Assembly: GCF_010894455.1 (NCBI RefSeq)
Contig: NZ_JAAIXY010000001.1
Span: 372,001 to 436,000 of the forward strand
DNA: 64,000 bases
DNA from: Myxococcus eversor
Lineage (GTDB): Bacteria; Myxococcota; Myxococcia; Myxococcales; Myxococcaceae
Reading direction: 5' to 3'
Shown here: in pieces, positions 60,890 through 64,000 of the stretch
Layout of the letters: every line of letters begins with the position of its first letter
Position numbering within the stretch: the first letter of the stretch is position 1
The notes under the pieces: generated by a model
Database searches by the model: none
Told to the model about the DNA's origin: nothing
What the model saw: the letters and a program-made list of their open reading frames with translations, nothing else
Made by a program: the position numbers and the translations under genes

Positions 60890-61876
60890 TCAGCCCCACA
60901 GCTCCCGGGGCGGCCAGAAGAGGGTGTTGCCCTCGAAGCGGATGCCCGGCTCGCGGTCCTTCGCGAGCAGCAGCGGGCCGTCCAGGTCCACCACCTCGGC
61001 GCCCTGGGCCACCAGGACGGCGGGAGCCATGGACAGCGAAGTCGCCACCATGCAACCCACCATGAGCTGGAGTCCGTGCCCGCGTGCCTCGCTCGCCATG
61101 GCCAGGGCCTCGGTGAGCCCTCCCGTCTTGTCGAGCTTGATATTCACCGCGTCGTACTTGCCCACGAGCGTGGCCAGTCCGTGCCGGTCATGCGCGGACT
61201 CGTCGGCGCAGACGGCCACGGGACGTCGCAGTCCTCGCAGGCCCTCGTCGTCGGACGCGGGCAGCGGTTGCTCCACCATCACCACGCCCATCTCGGCGCA
61301 GGCGGCGAGCAACGTGGGGAGTTCGCGGGGCGCCCAGCCCTCGTTGGCATCCACGATGAGGCGACTTGCGGGAGCACCGAGACGGATGGCGCGCAGTCGC
61401 TCGATGTCCCCTTCGCCCCCGCGGCCCAGCTTCACCTTCAACAGCGGACGGTGCGCGGACTTCTCGGCGGCCCGCCCCATGGCCTCGGCTGTGTCCAGGC
61501 TCAGTGTGTACGCGGTGACGAGCGGCTGGGGCTTCGACATTCCGAGCAGCTCCCAGATGGGCTTGCCGCACTTCTTCGCCTCCAAATCCCACAGCGCGCA
61601 GTCCAGCGCGTTGCGCGCGGCCCGGGGCTCCAGCACCTCCGGGACACCGTCGCGGCCCACGCCGCCCTCGATGCTCGGCCGGGCGATCTCCAGCGCGCGC
61701 AGCACGCCGTCCACCGTCTCTCCATAACGCCCGTAGGGGACGCACTCGCCGCGCCCCACCGCGCCGTCCTCTTCGAGCGTGACGACCACCACCTCGGCCG
61801 TCGTCTTCGAGCCCCGGGAGATGGTGAAGCTGCCCGCGATGGGCCAGCTCTCGTGCCTGATGGTGAGCTTGCGCAT
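60890..61876 (-). CDS. dgcA: Enolase-superfamily epimerase, DgcA-like (D-glutamate pathway)
   Basis: A 328-residue protein of the dipeptide-epimerase branch of the enolase superfamily. The catalytic KxK is LLKVKLG; metal ligands are Asp in DANEGW, Glu in VEQPLP and Asp in ADES; the second Lys is in NIKLDKTGG. The DUF1611 gene ends 8 bp upstream. The pair DUF1611 plus epimerase is the DgcN-DgcA arrangement reported for D-glutamate catabolism, in which DgcA racemises the N-acyl-D-glutamate made by DgcN. An L-Ala-D/L-Glu epimerase function is the older alternative. Confidence 0.88.
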   Translation of the reverse strand: MRKLTIRHESWPIAGSFTISRGSKTTAEVVVVTLEEDGAVGRGECVPYGRYGETVDGVLRALEIARPSIEGGVGRDGVPEVLEPRAARNALDCALWDLEAKKCGKPIWELLGMSKPQPLVTAYTLSLDTAEAMGRAAEKSAHRPLLKVKLGRGGEGDIERLRAIRLGAPASRLIVDANEGWAPRELPTLLAACAEMGVVMVEQPLPASDDEGLRGLRRPVAVCADESAHDRHGLATLVGKYDAVNIKLDKTGGLTEALAMASEARGHGLQLMVGCMVATSLSMAPAVLVAQGAEVVDLDGPLLLAKDREPGIRFEGNTLFWPPRELWG

Positions 61877-61884
61877 GGCTCGGG

Positions 61885-62901
61885 TCAGCCCTTCGCGGGG
61901 TAGCGGCGCACCAGCTCGTCGACCAGCGGGCCGACTCCGGTGCGGATGGGGTCCACGCAGGGCAGGCCGTACTCGCGTCCGGTCCGCTCCAGCAGCGCCA
62001 GGGCATCCTGCTCGGACAGGTGCTCGGTGTTGATGGCGAGCCCCGTGCACTGGATGGCCGGGTTGGTGAGCTGCCCCTCCAGCACCGTGCGGTCGATGAC
62101 GGCCTGGATGGAGGGCAGGGCGTGCTGGACGCCGCGCATCTTCGTCCGCGTGGGCTCGTGGCAGACGATGAATGCATCGGGTTGAGCGCCGTGCATCAGC
62201 CCCAGCGTCACGCCCGCGAACGAGGGATGGAACAGCGAGCCCTGGCCTTCCACCAGGTCCCAGTGGTCCTCGTCGTTGGCGGGTGACAGCCACTCCGCCG
62301 CGCCCGCGACGAAGTCGGACACCACCGCGTCAATCGCCACGCCCCGGCCGGAGATGAAGATGCCCGTCTGGCCCGTGGCGCGGAAGTCCGCCTTGAGGCC
62401 CCGGGCGCGCATCGCCTTCTCCAGCGCGAGCGCCGTGTACTTCTTTCCCACCGAGCAATCCGTGCCCACTGTCAGCAGCCGCAGGCCCTGCCGCTTCGTG
62501 CCCTTGCCCGTGGCGAAGTCCATGTCGGGGATGCGCACGTCGTGCAGCTTCCGGCCATTGCGCGCCGCGGCCTCGGCGATGGCGGGGAAGGAGGCCAGCC
62601 GCTTGTGCAGCCCCGTGGCCACGTCCATCCCCGCGTCCAGGGCCTCCACCAGCTTGCTCACCCAATGCTCGGGGAGCACGCCCCCCGCGTTGGCCACGCC
62701 GACGATGAGCGTCTGGGCGCCCTTCGCCTTCGCCTGGGCGATGTCCAGGTCCGTCAGGCCACAGTCCGCCTGACAGCCGGGGAGCCGGAGCTGTCCCACG
62801 CACCACTCGGGACGCCAGTCGACGATGCCGTGCGCCGTCTTCGCCGCGAGCTGGTCGGGTACATCCCCCAGGAACAACAGGTAGGGCTTCTGGATCTCCA
62901 C
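61885..62901 (-). CDS. dgcN: DUF1611 protein, DgcN-like
   Basis: The product has 338 residues from GTG 62901, which follows GGGAGGA; a GTG at 62952 is possible but lacks a ribosome site. A P-loop-like TVGTDCSVGKKYTA lies mid-protein after IPDMDFATG, with VEGQGSLFHP further on and CHEPTRTKMRG near the C-terminal third. These are the DUF1611 conserved blocks. As DgcN it would acylate D-glutamate before racemisation by the downstream DgcA. No transporter or regulator for D-amino acids is visible next to the pair. Confidence 0.86.
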   Translation of the reverse strand: MEIQKPYLLFLGDVPDQLAAKTAHGIVDWRPEWCVGQLRLPGCQADCGLTDLDIAQAKAKGAQTLIVGVANAGGVLPEHWVSKLVEALDAGMDVATGLHKRLASFPAIAEAAARNGRKLHDVRIPDMDFATGKGTKRQGLRLLTVGTDCSVGKKYTALALEKAMRARGLKADFRATGQTGIFISGRGVAIDAVVSDFVAGAAEWLSPANDEDHWDLVEGQGSLFHPSFAGVTLGLMHGAQPDAFIVCHEPTRTKMRGVQHALPSIQAVIDRTVLEGQLTNPAIQCTGLAINTEHLSEQDALALLERTGREYGLPCVDPIRTGVGPLVDELVRRYPAKG

Positions 62902-63108
62902 CAAGGTCCTCCCCGCGCCCCGGTCTGGGGCTGTGGCGAGGCTATTCAGCACGCCCCCGACAGGCCCGCAAGGTCATCTCGGCCCCCTGTCAGGAGGGGC
63001 CCGTTTCGCCCCCGGAACCACCCCACGCGTAGGCCCGTCCGAGCGCCCGGAAATGTCAGACCCACCGCGTATTCTTCATCCCATCGCAGCACACGAGGGG
63101 AGCGAAAA

Positions 63109-64000
63109 ATGGCCGCGTCAGTCATTGATAATCGCGTCGAGATTGTCTTCAGCTTCGACACCACCGGCAGCATGTACCCTTGCCTCGCGCAGGTGCGAAA
63201 GAAGCTGCATGGCACCGTGTCCCGGCTGATGAAGGAGATTCCCGGCATCCGCATTGGAGTCATCGCGCACGGCGACTACTGCGACGCGGGCTCGACGTAC
63301 GTCACCAAGATTCTCGACCTCACGGACGATGCGAACGCCGTGGTGCGCTTCGTGGACAAGGTGGGGCAGACGGGCGGCGGTGACGCGCCGGAGTGCTACG
63401 AACTGGTGCTGCGTGAAGCGCAATCCCTGTCGTGGACGACGGGCTACCAGCGGGCCTTCGTGCTGATTGGCGATGACGTGCCGCACGGGCCGTCGGACAA
63501 CCCGAAGCGGCTGGACTGGCGCAAGGAAGTGGACGCGCTGGGTAGGATGGGCGTCCCGGTGTACGGGGTGCAAGCGCTGGCGCGGCGCCACGCGACGCCG
63601 TTCTACAAGGAGCTGGCGGAGAAGTCGGGCGGCTTCCACCTGAGCCTGGACCAGTTCGCGCACGTCACCGACATGCTGCTGGCCGTCTGTTACAAGCAGT
63701 CGTCCGACGCGCGGCTCCAGGCCTACGAGACGGAGGTTGCGAAGGAAGGGCGCATGAGCCGCGGGCTGAACGCCATGTTCAGCACCATGCTCCAGCGCAA
63801 GACGGAGTCGCTCTACGGAGAGACGGACCTGCGCGCCGTGCCGCCCGGCCGGTTCCAGTCGTTGGAGGTGGACGGCGACATGCCCATCAAGGCCTTCGTC
63901 CAGGAGAACGGGCTGGGCTTCAAGACGGGCCGGGGCTTCTACGAGTTCACCAAGACGGAGACCATCCAGGGCCACAAGGAAGTGGTGCTGATGGACCGCA
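63109..64000 (+). CDS. VWA-domain protein, 5' part only (runs off the right edge)
   Basis: The frame starts at ATG 63109 behind GAGGGGAGCG and stays open for 297 codons to the window end. The VWA domain (about residues 10-190) has the metal-ion-dependent adhesion site DTTGSM and a later TGGGDAPEC and LIGDDVPHG. The region after residue 200 (KEGRMSRGLNAMF) is of unknown type. There is no signal peptide in the visible part. VWA proteins bind partners through the metal site; the role here is unknown. Confidence 0.85.
   Translation, partial: MAASVIDNRVEIVFSFDTTGSMYPCLAQVRKKLHGTVSRLMKEIPGIRIGVIAHGDYCDAGSTYVTKILDLTDDANAVVRFVDKVGQTGGGDAPECYELVLREAQSLSWTTGYQRAFVLIGDDVPHGPSDNPKRLDWRKEVDALGRMGVPVYGVQALARRHATPFYKELAEKSGGFHLSLDQFAHVTDMLLAVCYKQSSDARLQAYETEVAKEGRMSRGLNAMFSTMLQRKTESLYGETDLRAVPPGRFQSLEVDGDMPIKAFVQENGLGFKTGRGFYEFTKTETIQGHKEVVLMDR

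Noticed and set aside
60777..61055. Longer start of the MutS-like protein at 61055
   Set aside because: The extra residues overlap dgcA and are low-complexity Pro/Gly/Arg. GTG 60776 precedes the first sensible sequence.
1..64000. CRISPR array, tRNA, rRNA, insertion sequence or prophage
   Set aside because: I scanned for regularly spaced repeats, cloverleaf-like segments with CCA ends, transposase motifs and phage structural genes and saw none. Only a computed search could exclude them fully.

Overview
The DNA is uniformly GC-rich (about 70% by eye, with strong G/C third-position bias). It carries gene families typical of Myxococcaceae (Myxococcus, Corallococcus, Pyxidicoccus): a complete Che3/Crd chemosensory cluster, a SitA-like lipoprotein toxin with an immunity gene, a DUF5872 basic protein, many Asp/Ala-rich lipoproteins and a neprosin-domain protein. 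I see no rRNA, tRNA, CRISPR array, insertion sequence or replication origin. Two stretches differ clearly in base composition: the protease/ATPase island at about 25.05-28.7 kb (about 52% GC in the rows I counted) and, more mildly, the toxin/immunity pair at 11.1-12.3 kb.

Layout. 0-8.3 kb: a class A penicillin-binding protein, TPR protein, exonuclease III, two exported esterase-like lipoproteins and threonine synthase. 8.3-10.1 kb: a zincin-like protein, a tiny Cys protein and a DUF5872 DNA-binding-like protein. 10.2-12.3 kb: an unknown gene, then the SitA-like toxin and SUKH immunity pair. 12.3-16.3 kb: a ketoacyl synthase III fused to a haem-oxygenase-like di-iron domain, divergent from a GMC flavoprotein with a ferredoxin-like Cys cluster. 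16-25 kb: OmpA protein, dGTPase, VOC protein, a LytS/LytTR two-component pair, a degenerate metallo-beta-lactamase-fold protein, lipoproteins and an SRAP protein. 25-28.7 kb: the S8 protease plus AAA ATPase pair, matching the IetAS anti-phage architecture. 28.8-37.6 kb: DoxX, neprosin, a short Hsp70, a regulator with azlCD and small secreted proteins. 37.6-49.7 kb: crdA divergent from crdB-cheW3-crdC-mcp3A-mcp3B-cheA3-cheB3-cheR3, mostly with 4-base stop/start overlaps. 49.8-52.3 kb: a TPR lipoprotein, an exported phosphatase-fold protein and ribosomal protein L31. 52.4-64 kb: an orphan DNA methyltransferase, M1 aminopeptidase, fadN-fadA beta-oxidation genes, a membrane MutS-like ATPase, the dgcN-dgcA D-glutamate pair and a partial VWA protein.

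Most notable: the phosphatase-fold gene at 50652-51797 is split in any standard annotation by an in-frame TGA. The frame continues uninterrupted across it, the residue lies in a Pro-Cys-Gly-X motif, and a stem-loop with a GGTCTG loop begins exactly 18 nt after the TGA, the same loop and spacing as the E. coli fdhF SECIS element as I recall it. I annotate it as an exported selenoprotein with Sec44.

A second recurring feature is that many genes have a -10-like hexamer (TAGAAT, TAGACT, TATGAT, TAAGAT and similar) only 5-10 nt upstream of the start codon and lack a Shine-Dalgarno sequence. This suggests leaderless or near-leaderless transcription is common here.
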